Below, piece after piece: positions 24,901-39,700 of a stretch of 64,000 nucleotides of DNA. Each line of letters opens with the position of its first letter. Position 1 is the first letter of the stretch. Position numbers and translations under genes: made by a program. Below the pieces are notes generated by a model. The model was not told where the DNA came from, made no database searches, and was given only the letters and a program-made list of their open reading frames with translations. The DNA lies in the NCBI GenBank assembly GCA_005408345.1, contig SEMN01000944.1, forward strand, positions 80,258-144,257, written 5' to 3'. This stretch comes from Macquaria australasica (lineage: Eukaryota; Chordata; Actinopteri; Centrarchiformes; Percichthyidae).

Positions 24901-27696
24901 TGATCAGAGCAGTCACACACAAAGAGCTGATTAAAGGAGCAGTTGGACATTTCAGCAGGTCAGTATATGGTCTTCTTCAGAGTGAGTTCAAAACTTTGTT
25001 TTTTCTTCTTTCCCCTCCCAGTTCTTGACATCACATCGCATCCAATCACATTACATTACATTTATTTAGCTAACGCTTTTATCCAGTGACTTACAATAAA
25101 AACACATTTTAACCATGTGGATACAACCCAAGAATTGGAAGAACCATGCAAGTACATCAACTTCTGAACTGCTTCAAGTGCTACATTTAGAAACAATAAC
25201 AGATTTGTTATTTATGAGGCAAGGTGCATCTGAACAGGTGAGTTTTCAGTCTGTGACAGAAGATGTGTAGAGTTTCTGCTGTCCTGATGTCGATGGGGAG
25301 CTCGTTCCACCATTGTGGAGCCAGGACGGCAAACGGTCGTGATTTTGTGGAGCGGTAGCTGGGTGCCCCTTGTAGTGAGGGAGTAGCAAGCCAACAGCAG
25401 CAGAGGGTAGTGGACGGGCTGGGGTGTATGGTTTGACCATGTCCTGGATGTAGGATGGGCCTGAGCCGTTCGCAGCATGGTAGGCAAGTACCAGTGTCTT
25501 GAATCGGATTCAAGCAGCCACCGGTAGCCAGTGCAGGCTATAGAGGAGCAGTGGGTGAACTTGGGTAGGTAGGTCATCCAGTGTCACAACCAGGTTCACT
25601 GCAGTCCGAGCCGGGGACACCACAGAGTCCTCAATGGTAATGGAGACATCATGGATGGGAGATTCCTTTCCTGGAAAGAAGAGCTGCTCAGTCTTGTCGA
25701 GGTTGAGCTTCAGGTGGTGAGCAAACATCCACTGAGAGATGTCAACCAGACACGCAGAGATACATGCTGCCACCTGGGTTTCAGACGGAATTAGTTGAGT
25801 GTCATCTGCATAGCTGTGGTAATAAAAGCCATGCGAGTGAATATCAGAGCCAGGTGATTGGTCTAATGAGAGAAGTGGAGGGGTCCCAGAACAGGACCCT
25901 GAGGGACCCCAGTAGTGAGGCTGCAAGGTTCAGACAGTTACCCTGTAAGTGTGGTCCTTGAGGCAGGATGTGAACAGGGAGAGTGCAGAGCCCGAGATTC
26001 AGTTCTTGGAGGGTGGAGAGGAGGATCTGGTGGTTCACTGTGTCCAGCAGGATGATGACAGAGGAGATGGAGGCTTCCTCTGTGACGGCAAGGAGGGCTG
26101 TCTCAGCTGAGCAGCCTGCCTTGAAACCAGACTGGTGGGGGTCGAGAAGGTTGTTATGGTGGAGATACGCAGAGAGTTGCGTGAAGACAGCAAGTGTTTT
26201 AGAAAGAAATGGAATAAGGGAGACAGGTTCGTAGTTCTTTACATCAGAAGGGTTGAGAGTGGATTTCTTTAAAAGAAAGGGGTGGAAGTGTGATCCAGGT
26301 CTCCAGAGTATCCAGAGATGAACTCAGTTCAAAGTAGCCAGAAGTCAGAATGCTAACTGTATTTAAAGTAGCTAAATCTTGTGTACTTTTACTTGAGTAA
26401 GGTTTTGACTTTTACTTGTAATGGAGTATTTTACTACATTGGTACTTTTACTTGAGGACACCTCTACCCCTGAGCTTGTCTTCTCAGGCAGAGCTCACCT
26501 GCAGACAAAAATAAAAGCCAAAGCAGGATCTGTATACAGAACTGTATTTATGTGTTAAAGGATGAGGGTGGAGATGTTTACAGTCATTCAGATGAAATCA
26601 GATCAGCAGCCCTCTGTCTCCCAGCAACAACCAATCAGCCGCAGCCGTAGTAACCCAGCGGTCACATGATCAGAGTCAGTTCAGAGTCTTCAGTCCTGCT
26701 GTCCCCCTTTCTCCTGATCTTCTTCTGTCTCTGTGTTCACCTGAGGCTGAAACTCAAACCTCTGTGCTCTGGCTGGTTCCTACCTGTTCAGAGAGAGTGA
26801 TGATGTCACAGGTGAGCTGAGATCATCACCTGGATGAGTCGGAACAAACAACAACCTGTTTCTCTTCTTTTTTCTTTTTGTCTGGTGACAGGTCAAAGGT
26901 CAGAGAGGGCTTTGATGTGACACCTGCGACACCTGGATTGTTCTCACTTCAAATGCACAAAACACACACACACTGAGAAACACAGACACAACCCTTGACA
27001 AATAAAGAAACAGAGACAGGCAGAAAAGAAATCCCCAAAATGATGAAAAATAATTGTCAGGAGCAGAAAGAGGAACAGCAGTTCAAAGCTCTATATATTA
27101 GAAATAAATATGAGACGATATATAAAGACACATTAAAGTAGGATATCAAGACTGAGGCAGACCAGGTCCAGAGTGGGTCTGAAACAGTCTAAGCTGTTTA
27201 TGAAGGTTCAGGTCGGACAGACTGAGTCACCAAACAGAGACTCATTAAACCTGCACACTGTTTATACAGCAGAGAGAGAGGGAGAGAGAGGGAGAGAGAG
27301 AGAGGGAGAGAGAGAGCTGTTGAACCGTGAAAAAGTTTTTCTTGTTTTGAAAGTGAAAGCTGAACTTCCAGGTTTTATTCCAGAAGTAAGAGAACTTGTT
27401 CAGAATCACTCTGTTCGTATCTGGAATCTATTTATTATTTACTGTCCTCTATTTTATTCGACTGTCTCTGTAAATTTGTGCTCAATATAGAGACGAGTTG
27501 TCTGCAGCTCTGTACTGACACACAGCGCTGCTTTGAGCTAAATGCTAACATCAGTGTGTGTGTGTGTGTCTGCAGGTGTGTCGCTGTCCTGTTGAATCCT
27601 CGGAAGAACAAACAGCATTACATCTTCAACAGCTCCAGGTAAAACTTGAGCCAATCAGCTCTCACTTCCTGTCAGCTTCCCAAAACTAACAGATTA

Positions 27697-27732
<36 letters not shown>

Positions 27733-30700
27733 GAGCCTGAAGCATCAGTTCTGTTGCCATGGTTACCTGCAGGTTAATGATGTGTGATGACAGACCTCTG
27801 CCAGCCAATCAGGAGTGGTTTCGTGGCAGTGATATAAAACACAATGAGGGTGTTTTTGTGTGTTTCAGGAAGGCGATCACCACGTTAGCGTTTTCTCCAG
27901 ATGGGAAATATGTCGTCACAGGAGAGGTGAGTCTCTGAGCCGCTGCAGGTCTGCAGGTGTTCAATAAAGAGAAAGAAGCGAAGCTTCAGTGATGTAGAGG
28001 AGGGAGATCTGGTCGCAGTGTAACAGAAGGTCGTCTCAGCATGATGTGAACTCTGCTGCTGTCAGCTGTTAAACTGATCACCAGTGATCAGTTCACTCAC
28101 TGCTGTTTGTGTTAATGACTTACGAAATAAATACCCATAAAATAAACATGTCATGTATGTTTTTTATATATTTTATATTTATATTTATTTTAATGTAATT
28201 TGGCAAATAAAGTCGGTCAGTACTGAGAGGCAGAATTCAGGGCATTAAAATTTCATTGTAATATTTCTCTTCCTCCTCCTCCCCCTCCTCATCTTCCTCC
28301 TCCCCCTCCTCCTCCTCCTCTTCCTCCTCTTTTTCCTCCTCCTCCTCTTCCTCCTCCCCCTCCTCCTCATCCTCTTCCTCCTCTTCTTCCTCCTCCCCCT
28401 CCTCCTCATCCTCTTCCTCCTCTTCTTCCTCCTCCCCCTCCTCCTCTTTCTACTGCTCCTCTTCCTCCTCCCCCTCCTCCTCTTTCTACTGCTCCTCCTC
28501 CTCTTCCTCCTCCTCCCCCTCCTCCTCCTCCTCCTCAGAGCGGCCACATGCCGGCGGTTCGGGTCTGGGAGGTGTCGGAGCGTCTGCAGGTCGCTGAGCT
28601 GCACGAACATAAATACGGAGTCGCCTGTGTGGCGTTTTCTCCCAACGGGAAATACATCGTCAGTGTGGGCTACCAACACGACATGATGGTCAACGTGTGG
28701 AACTGGAAGGTGGATAAAGTGATGAACACATGAATACATCAATTATTATAATCCAACAATATCATATTTATTATTCTGCATAAGGAGTACTTTTACTTTT
28801 GGTACTTTATGTATATTTTGATGCTGATACTTTTACTTCAGTAAAGTGTTGAATGCAGGACTTTTACAGTGACATACACCATTCATACATGTTTTAATTT
28901 AGATCAAAGTAAAAGCACCCAGGAAAGGAAGCGGTTATGTCATTTCAACAGTTAGAAGGCTTTTAATGTGAAACATCTGCAGGAAGTGTTGAGTTTTATC
29001 AGCAAAGTAGAACCAACTGGAGTTCAGTGAATCAAAGCAGTATATAAATGCAGTGCTCCTGACGATGGGCCAATGAGAGTCCGAGGCTCTGATCACATGA
29101 CCTCTGATGATGTGGTGTGTTCAGTGTCTGACTGACGACAGCTGTGAACTCTACTGCTGTTTACCGTCACAACAGAAGCAGCAGCCATTTAAAGGAACAT
29201 TCTGCTGCTTTTTCATGTTAAAAACAAACAAAGCATTACATTACAAACCCAGCAGGATGGTGCGTTCATGGACACACTGTTGTTTTGAATTGTAGTGTTA
29301 ATGTGTCAGCTTCTTTTAGATTTAGTTTTAGTCCTGAAATCAATAGTTGTCGTTACTTTTAGTCATATTTAGTAATCTTCATCTTCTTATTGTTTGTATT
29401 TCAGTCTGATGTCACCAGCGAGCTGCAGTCCAACGTCAATTAAAACATGTTTTTGTTTTTTTGTCTGTTTATCAGAAAAACGTCGTGGTTGCAGCCAATA
29501 AGGTGTCCAGTAAGGTGACCGCCGTCTCCTTCTCAGACGACAGCTCGTACTTTGTTACCGCCGGCAACCGCCACGTCAAGTTCTGGTACCTGGACCACGG
29601 CAAGACCTCCAAGGTTCACATGTCCATCACATGTTATTGGCCTGGTAATGAAAACCTCCTGTATGATTACTGGATTTATTGATCGTCCTCTCTGTCTGTC
29701 ACCAGGTGAACGCTACCGTCCCTCTGCTGGGGCGTTCAGGGCTGCTGGGAGAGCTCAGGAATAATTTCTTCAGTGATGTGGCGTGTGGGCGGGGTCGACA
29801 GGCCTCCTCCACGTTCTGCATCACCTCCTCCGGTTTGCTGTGCGAGTTTAACGACCGGCGACTCCTCGACAAGTGGGTGGAGCTGCGGGTGAGTCCAACC
29901 ACTCGCTTCAGGAAGTTAGAAACGCCACCAGAGCGTCTCCATGACGTTTCCATGACGACTGTCAATGCTTAGATAGAAACCAAAACAGTCAGTCCGTCCA
30001 CCAGCTGCCCGCCAGATTTGCATGAAATTTACTGTCAATATTTGGTTCAACTTCTCACCTTGCGGTGATGTACAAGTGGACTCCAGTACACTGTGACATC
30101 ACTGTGGGGTGTGGTTACAGGTGTCTGACCTCAGCTAATGAGAAGCAGACTGAAGCTTTGAACCAGAGAAACACTGATGTTAACCTGCTGTTTCACTGTT
30201 TGTGTCTTTAAACGCTCCTCTGCTTCCTCCTCTGCTTCCTGTGCAGAGAGTCGACTCTGCCTCCGTAAGTCGTCATCTCACCTGGACTCAGTCAGTTCAG
30301 CCTCAACAACTTTTACTCCTGATCTCACTGAGGACGAGTGATACTAAAGAGAAGAACTCGTTAAACGCATATAGACATCATTTATCAAAGATGTCCGATT
30401 TTTTCCATTTAAAACTTTACAGGAAACGCATCACAGCTGTATCCAGTCAGAATTGCTTTATTCCCCATGATGAATATGATCTTATCAGGCTGCGATGTCT
30501 CACTGTCTCTTGTTTCTTCAGGAAGAAGGTGGCCTGACCCTCAGAGACGGTAGCTAGCTGCTGGTTAGCTTTTAGCTCCCTCCATAGAACCTAATAAGCA
30601 ACATTCATTTCTTGGTTCTTGTTCAACACATGGTGCTGGACGTTTGGTGGCGGTGAGACCACTTGCTGGGCTAACTGCTAACATGCTGGCTAGCTTGGTC

Positions 30701-33700
30701 GCTAACTGGACTGAAAGTTTATTCAAGAGACTTTCTGCAAAACCAGCGTTGCTAAGTTAGCCATGTTTTTAGCTTTTAGCTTTTAGATTTGGTGACTTTT
30801 AAGACCCCGTCACTCGTTAGGTTTGTTTAACGAGACCCACTGAGTTATAATGAGAACGCAGATCCTCCATGTTTGAGCTCTTCAGCTGTTAGTTTGCTGT
30901 TCAGCGTTCAACATGTTGAACAGCATGAATGTGATCTGAATCTTTATTCTCACTGGCTGAGCTGACTGACTCAGACACGCCCACTTCCTTCCTCTCACTC
31001 CATTGGTCGGTTTCACAGCACGCCGCTGTCATTCATAACCAACACTCCACCTGACGGGCTGAGTGGCGAATCGCCCCGTTCACCCTCCACACTCTGATTC
31101 ACTGAGGACCCTGAACGCAGCATCATTCACCTCCACCAACATCCAGCTTCCACTCACTGATACTACTGATACTGCAGTACTGATACTACTGATACTGCAG
31201 TACTGATACTACTGATACTGCAGTACTGATACTACTGATACTGCAGTACTGATACCACTGATACTGCAGTACTGATACCACTGATGCTGCAGTACTGATA
31301 CCACTGATACTGCAGTACTGGTACTACTGATACTACTGATACTGCAGTACTGATACTACTGATACTGCAGTACTGATACCACTGATACTGCAGTACTGAT
31401 ACCACTGATACTGCAGTACTGATACTGCAGTACTGGTACTACTGATACTGCAGTACTGATACCACTGATGCTGCAGTACTGATACCACTGATACTGCAGT
31501 ACTGGTACTACTGATACTGCAGTACTGATACTACTGATACTGCAGTACTGATACCACTGATACTGCAGTACTGATACTACTGATACCACTGATACTGCAG
31601 TACTGGTACTACTGATACTGCAGTACTGATACCACTGATACTGCAGTACTGATACTGCAGTACTGATACCACTGATACTGCAGTACTGATACTGCAGTAC
31701 TGATACCACTGATACTGCAGTACTGATACCACTGATACTGCAGTACTGATACCACTGACTGCAGCAGGACTGGTACTCGGCAGCACGTTCAGTCTGTTCG
31801 ACGTTAAACTGAGATGAAAACACGTCTTCGTGATGTTTCGCCTTCTGCCAATCATTTGATGAGATCTGATTAACTTTGTGGAGCTGATGGTGTTGCTAGT
31901 TTAAAACTCCACCTTCAACTACCCCAGAACTGTCTGACTGACATGTTGTCTTGTTTATTAAACGGGTCAAAGAAGAACAGAAAGACTGATATTAGTTTCT
32001 GACAGGTCCAGACACGTTTAGCCTAGCTTAGCACTAACACTGGAGGCTGGGGCAACTAGTGTAGCCACAAAACAGTTAGCACAGGAAATGTTCTGTTGGG
32101 TTTTTAGTTCATCTGTCTGATGTAATGGTATGTGTTTTAGCTAAGCAGTGTTACACCAGGTTTAGCCTAGCTTAGCATAAAGACTAGAGGCAGGGTTAGC
32201 CACAAAAGAGCTAACATAACCAATGACATTTGTTTATAGCTAGTTGATGTCATGGTAGCTACTAATAGTTAGCATGGAAAAAAATAATCTTAACTCGAGG
32301 TCCACTTACTGGCATCTTCTGGAGCGGATTAGCATTTATTTCTTTTGATTGAAAGCTACAGAAAAAACTAGAAACTACAGTTTACAAGGTAAAGAATGAA
32401 CTAGGTGAGTCGATGTCAATGGAAGCTAAAACCAGCTAGCATATATTAGGCTGTTTGTGTTTAGCCTAGCTTAGCACAAAGACTGGAAGCAAGGGGAAAC
32501 TGCTAGCAAGGAACAGCAATGTGCAGTGAAGCAGACAGCAGCAGCTCCGTCTGTCTCAGTATCATCGACTCCATCTGAAACTAAACTTTAGTCTCTCAGC
32601 TGAACACTGACCAACACACTGTTCCATCAACACACACCGTCCTGCTGCCAAATACTCGCTATTGTGGATATATGTGGATTCATCCGCTGCTGAAAATAGT
32701 CCCCAACAAAGTCACTGTTTCCTCCTGTAAAAACGTCCTCACTAAAAGACTCACCAAGTTATAATTACAGGACCAAAAACACATCTTCATCCTCATGGTG
32801 TCCTCACAACTCAGCAAGATGAAGTGAACATCCTGCATGATGGTTTGTCTCTGACTCACCTGTCTGTCTGTCCTCAGGCGTCTCAGGCCACCTGTCTGTC
32901 CGTCACAGACGAGTTGATCTTCTGTGGTTGTTCTGACGGGACGGTTAGAGCTTTCAGCCCTGTTAACCTGCACTTCCTGTGCACTCTGCCCCGCCCACAC
33001 AGTCTGGGAGCTGACATTTCCAGTATGGTGGACGCCAGGTAACACACACACCTTATATGCAGTACATACTGTATATAAATGGACAACATACAGGTCAGTG
33101 TGTATGTTCAGGTACAGAGTTACAGTGCAGGAATAAGTATTTACAGTTTATATACTGTATCCTACAGTGTGTTTACAGTATATCAGTGTAGATTTACATT
33201 TGACAGTAAAGGATAATATTTACATGTTGTTGCAGATTGAACATGAAACTGAAATATAATAATGCTGTATAACTCGGCCCACATGGACTTACCATGAAAA
33301 CCACAGACACATCAGCATGGTTTTTATTTTTCTCAGTGTATCCCACAATCCTTCAGGAACTCTCAACTCTCTCTGCTCCTCCTCCTCTTCCTCAGTCAGC
33401 TGTTCTCCTGCAGGTCGGAGGCTCGTTTCCCGGACACGGTGGCAGTGACCTATGACCCCACCAACCGCTGGCTGTCATGCGTCTACAACGACCACAGTGT
33501 CTACGTGTGGGACGTGCGAGACCTCCATGACCCCCGCAGGGCGGGAAAGCTGTACTCCGCCCTCTACCACTCCTCCTGTGTGTGGAGTCTGGAGGTCAGT
33601 GTCATACGTCACAAATGCATTCCTGTCCTCCGGAGAGGTCAAAGGTCACAGCGCTGAAACATCAGTTGGTCATAAAAACAGAATAACTTTTACTGGACTG

Positions 33701-36700
33701 AACCAAAATGTCCAAACTTCCCATGAGCCTTAGCTGCTACAACAGGAACAGGTGGGGTCGGTCTGCACCTTCATCTTTCTGTTGAAGTCAGAAGTTCAGG
33801 ACATGTGAACATATTGTGACAAATGAGTTTTAATGGTTATTATTCACAGTTTAAAGAAGTTTTACAGGAACAGTGTCTCCTCACCTCCTGTGTCTCCTGC
33901 AGGTGTACCCAGAGGGGGGAGGAGGGGGGAGGGGCGGAGGTGAGGTGCGTCTCCCCCCCGGGTCGTTCCTGTCCTGCTCCTCAGACAACACCATCCGACT
34001 GTGGAACATCGACGGCCACAACGTCCTCAACAGGAACATCCTGAGCCACGTAGGAGAACACACACTTTTACATTTACATTACATTACACACACCTACACC
34101 TGTACACCTGAGCAGACACCCTCCTGACCTCTGACTCCTCAGGACCTGCAGAAGGTTATTTACGTGGACGACAACATATCCAGCCTCCTGGACACGGAGA
34201 GCTGCACCGTCACCGGGGGCAACGCAGAGAAGGCGGGGTCATCGGGCTCAGAGGGGCAGCAGACTGACCAGAGCAAGGCGGGCATTAGGACCCTGAGGGT
34301 CAGTCCTGATGGACAGCACCTGGCCTCTGGAGACCGCATGGGAGTCCTCAGGTGAGGGGGGGGGTTAATAACTGGAGGTTTAATCACAAGTTAGAGTCCA
34401 GATATAATGACTGCTGAGTCAGTCTAATACTGTGTGTGTGTGTGTTGCAGGATCCATGATCTGGGCAGTATGGAGGAGATCATGAACGTTCAGGCTCATG
34501 ACTCCGAGATCCTCTGCCTCGAGTTCTCCAAACCAGACACAGGTGACAAACTACTGTTACAGTAACATGGTACAACATATAAATACTATCTATTACAACA
34601 TATGTAAACACAGTAAATAACACAATATAAAAACACAACACACACCACAGTATTAAACAACACAGAACATAATGCGGACTAACAATATATAAACACAATA
34701 TATAAAATGAGTTTACAACAAAACTTGACAAAGTATACAGTTCACAGTCGTGTGAACGAGGCTCTGCTGAATCTAACTGGGTTGTGAATAATTGGGAAGT
34801 GTCTGAAAAGTGAGTGACGCCTGCAGTCAAAACGGTGGGAATCTTTCCCATGCCATCTTCCCTGTCACATGACCTGAACACTGCTGCTCTGCCCCCCCCC
34901 CCCGAAGAGCTGCTGCAGGGTGGATGCACGGAGGCTGACCTCCATCTCGGTCTGTTGGTGGGTTAGTTGTGGCTTTTGTGACATCACATGTGACTCGGCC
35001 AATAAGAGATCAGCTCCCAGAGTCTCTCACATCATGTCTGAACTGAAAGACCTGTTGTGATCAGCTGATTCATGCGAGACAGTGAAGTTAATGTTTGCTG
35101 TCGTCTTCACCTTTGACTCATGAATTTGCTGTTGACCAGTAACAACACTGCTTTGACTTCCATTGAGGACACTGAGGTCAAGTTTTCCATAATATTTCTG
35201 AGACTTTTGAGAGTTTATAACGACTTTACATCCTACAGTTACACGCATATTACACATGTTGGGTCTTTAAGCCTGATTCTGATATTTTTTAGACTAAATT
35301 TGATTGTGTTAGGGCAACAAAAACTAAGGAATGACATTTCCACCAGAATAACTTACCTGGCACCAGACCATAATGTAGGGTGATACAATATACAGACACT
35401 ATAAGTGAATATTTGAATGATCAAATAACATTTTGTGAAAATTTTGTGATTTCCTAAAATTGTACAGAGTTTGATTGGTGGCTCGTCAAAAGCGTCTCAG
35501 GTGGTTGGAGTTATTTTATTTTTAAATCAGAGCCGTCAGCCTGTTTGACTGTTTGTGATTTAAAGTTTAATTCCAGTTGTTTCTGTCTGACCGCTCGTGT
35601 TCGTCGACCCGTCAGACTTCTTTTTCTGCTCAGATATTGGGGTTCTGATCCTGAAGTTTAATGGAGTCAAACCCCACTGATGAGATTATTTATGGTCTGC
35701 ATTTTTTCTGCGTACATTCAGTAATTATGTCTATATACTAGTTTTACTCACTGTTTCCTGTTTGCTCTCCTGCAGCTGTCAGAGCTGGGTTAGCTTACTG
35801 CCAATGCTAACACGTTTCCTACTGCTGCGCTGATGCTTCACATTAAAACACTTCAGCTGGCTATTATTGTGAAGCAGTCAAAGGAAGCACTCTGTCTCTG
35901 AGCTCAGCTCCGTGTAGAGACCAAACTCCGGCTCCTTTATTAAAACAGCTGCAGTTTGTTTGGCTGCACTGGAAACAGGCTGGATTTCTGCTCAGCCACA
36001 ATGACTGTTACCACGGTAACAGCAGGGCTCACCAATTCAACCAACTAATTGTAACTGAGCGAGTGCGATGTTTTTTACTTCAGATAGAAATAATGAACCA
36101 AAATAAGAGCCGAGTTTCAATAAAACACAGTTCTTTTTTCAACGTTAAAACTAATTCTGGTTTTTGGTGTGACTGATCCTCCATCTGAGACTCTGGCTGC
36201 TTCTGAAGCTGCCTGTTAGACACACACACAGTGTAACAGCAGGAGTGACATCACTTCCTGTAGTTTGCGTGTGGAGAGCAGTCAGGACGAACACACAGAG
36301 TTGAATCTGTAAAGTGGACTCACCTCGACACGTTTCAGCCAAACACTTTTACATATTGTGACCTTTCTGAAAGAACATTAGTGTGTGTGTGTGTCACAGT
36401 CACAGATGAATCCGAGCAGTTTATTTGAGGACACGCAGGAACCAGCAGCATAGTGTCAGACGGTGTTCTGGTGGATCTGATATTTGTATGAAACGTTTTG
36501 CTGAAGGTGAAGATGAAGAAAACGCTGTGACGTTATAACTCCAGCTTTTATTCTCAGTGCAGAAACACCAGCTCTCACACGTTTCCACACTAATGTTCAG
36601 CTCCATTCACAGCACGTTACACTGACTGGTTCCATCTCTGCCTGTCTGTCTCTCTGTGTTTCTGTCTGTCTCTCTGTGTTTCTGTCCGTCTCTCTGTGTT

Positions 36701-39700
36701 TCTGTCTGTCTCTCTGTGTTTCTGTCTCTCTCTCTGCCTGTCTCTCTGTGTTTCTGTCTGTCTCTCTGCCTGTCTGTCTCTCTGTGTTTCTGTCTCTCTG
36801 TGTTTCTGTCTGTCTCTCTGTGTTTCTGTCTCTCTGTGTTTCTGTCTGTCTCTCTGCCTGTCTGTCTCTCTGTGTTTCTGTCTGTCTCTCTGCCTGTCTG
36901 TCTCTCTGCCTGTCTGTCTCTCTGTGTTTCTGTCTGTCTCTCAGGTCTCCAGCTATTAGCCACGGCTAGTCGGGATCGTCTGATCCACGTCCTGGATGCG
37001 GGGTCAGAGTACAGTCTGGTTCAGACTCTGGATGAACACTCGTCCTCCATCACTGCCGTCCGATTCGCCGGTCAGTCTCGTGACCTCTGACCTCCGTCTG
37101 CTCTCAGCGTGTTGTTTGTTTAAACTCTCCTTTGACATCACTTTCTTCTTCTTCTTCCTGTCTGTCAGCCAATGAGGGTAAGGTGAGGATGATCAGCTGT
37201 GGAGCCGATAAGAGCGTCTACTTCCGCACAGCTCAGCAGGTGAGAGCGACACCTGAGTGATGTCACACAGCAGCTCCACTTTATTGTGGACGCAGTTTCA
37301 GCTCAGTGAAATACAGGACGGCGCCCACGACACGCAGAGACACAAATATTTCAAATTAGAATCCAATAAAACAAAGTACATGTATATATCTTCTTCTTCT
37401 CCTGCGATCACAGATGGAGGAGGGCCTGGAGTTCACGCGGACTCATCATGTGGTGAGGAAGACGACTCTGTACGACATGGACGTCGAACCAACCAGGAAG
37501 TACGCAGCAGTGGGCTGTCAGGACCGCAGCATCAGGTAACACACACACACCTGTCTGTGTGTGTGTGTGTGTGTGTTAATCCACCTGCAGCTAAAACAAA
37601 CAGTGTTCAGTCTGCAGGCCGGATTATTACCCAGCAGGCAGCAGCAGGTGGATTAGGATTAACTGCCATGAAGCTCTCTTCTTCTTCTAATTCTTCTTCT
37701 CTTGTCTTTTTGAAGCAGTACAATACCATCTATGTTTCTGCTCCTTCATCGCTCATTACTCTAAATTTAAGAGCTCTGATGGTGTGTTCATGTGCTGTGG
37801 GAACCTTGGCCTCCTCTGATCTGACATTCAGCTGAAGAACAGCATGAATAGTCTAATAACCTGTTTATTGATTGTTTTCCAGGTTTGATTTAAATATAAT
37901 AATACTGTTTGGCAGCAGAACTCAAGTTTCACATGTCCAGAGCAGCACATGAATGCACCACACACACACGCCCCCTGCTGGTCAGAGTGGAGTCTGTGGC
38001 AGGAAGCTTCATTTCACATAAAGTCAGAGTAAAATGTGACCTACTGTCCCACAATGCAATGCTCAAAGGAAAATGGAGGAACTTCTCAGAACAGAAAAAT
38101 GTACAAATTCTACCTGTAAAGTGATGAATCAGCTCCACAAACATTTCAAACATATAAACAGTGAAGTTTTATACCATTTAGTTTCATCTTTGTGTACTAA
38201 CTGCAAAATGATGATGATTGACACAGAATTATGAAGAACCAGACTGATGAACCTCCTCCTCCTCCTCTCCCTCCTCCTCCTCCTCTCCTCCTCCTCTTCT
38301 TCCTCCTCCTCCTCTCCCTCCTCCTCCTCTTCTTCCTCCTCCTCCTCTTCTTCCTCCTCCTCCTCTCCCTCCTCCTCTCCCTCTTCCTCCTCCTCCTCCT
38401 GCAGGATCTTTAACATCAGTAACGGTAAACAGAAGAAGTTGTATAAAGGCTCTCAGGGCGAGGATGGGACTCTCATTAAGGTAGGTCACACATGGCAATG
38501 TTTCCATGGTAACAGCAGGTGTGGATGACTCATAAGCATTTCGTCGTCAGGTGTTAACTGCCCCCTGCGCTGTCGCCCTCAGGTGCAGATCGACCCGTCA
38601 GGTCTCTACATCGCCACCTCCTGTTCAGATAAGAACATCAGTATATTTGACTTCTACTCAGGAGAGTGTGTGGCCACCATGTTCGGACACTCGGGTCAGT
38701 GAATCACCTGTCACCTGTCCACACCTGTTTGACTTGTTACAACTGTCGACTGTCCCATGCTGTTGGTTTAGTATCAATACGTGTGTGTGTGTATCTATGT
38801 ATGAATACATATTACACACATTACATGTGTGTGTTTTGGACTGTGAGTAATGCATATATCAAACTAACTCTGCCTGTCTGCCTCTCAGAGATTGTCACAG
38901 GGTTGAAGTTCAGCAGTGACTGCAGACACCTGATCACAGTCTCTGGAGACAGGTACGTCTCACCTCACTCAAACACAGATTTTAGGAACACAACAAACTG
39001 AATCAGTGTGTTTATCCATCTGATGACATCACAGTTTGACTTTATTTATCTGTTTGTGTTGATCTGCTTTCTTTCTTGTTTCATTCATCTTGTAGAGATT
39101 CTTTTATTTTCATTTTACATCAAAAGCTTTTATTCTTTCTATTAAAGTAATAATGAAGCCTGTGTGTGTGTGTGCAGCTGTATCTTTGTGTGGCGTCTCA
39201 GTCCAGAGTTGACCATCAGGATGAGGCAGCGACTCACTGACCTCCGACCTCCCAGCAGCACTCAGAACTCCCAGAATGCACCTCAGCAGAAGGTGGTGAA
39301 CCTCAGGTAAATGTTGCTGCTGGTTCCTGAAGTTAAAACACAAACGATGCTGAAAACACCTGATGACAGTGAAGCAGACTGAGATGAATCATATCAATTT
39401 TTATCTTTTATTTATTTATTTATTTATATATTTATTTATTTATATATGTATATATATATATGTGTGTATATATATATATATATTATATATACACACACAC
39501 ATATACATGACCTCTGTGTGTGTGTTGCAGTAGCAGGGAGGCGTCGTCTCCTCGTGTCGTCACCATGTCCTCTGACAGTGATAAGGAGGAGGAGGAGGAG
39601 GAGGAAGAGCTCAGCTGTCCTTTTATGGTCACAGCAGGAAGACTGGAGGAGGAGACAGGTCTGTTACCATGGTTACACAACACGCTAAAGGCTTAGCATG

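Noticed and set aside
28245..28742. Arg/Lys-rich minus-strand frame of 165 aa
   Set aside because: Antisense of the (TCC)n tract and of mapkbp1 exon 5.
31356..31855. minus-strand VSVLQYQ open frames
   Set aside because: Translations of the TACTGATACTGCAG minisatellite in mapkbp1 intron 8.
36607..37090. long frames on both strands (SVSLCFC; DRQTERQ)
   Set aside because: Produced by the TCTGTCTG microsatellite; only the end of the + frame overlaps a true mapkbp1 exon.
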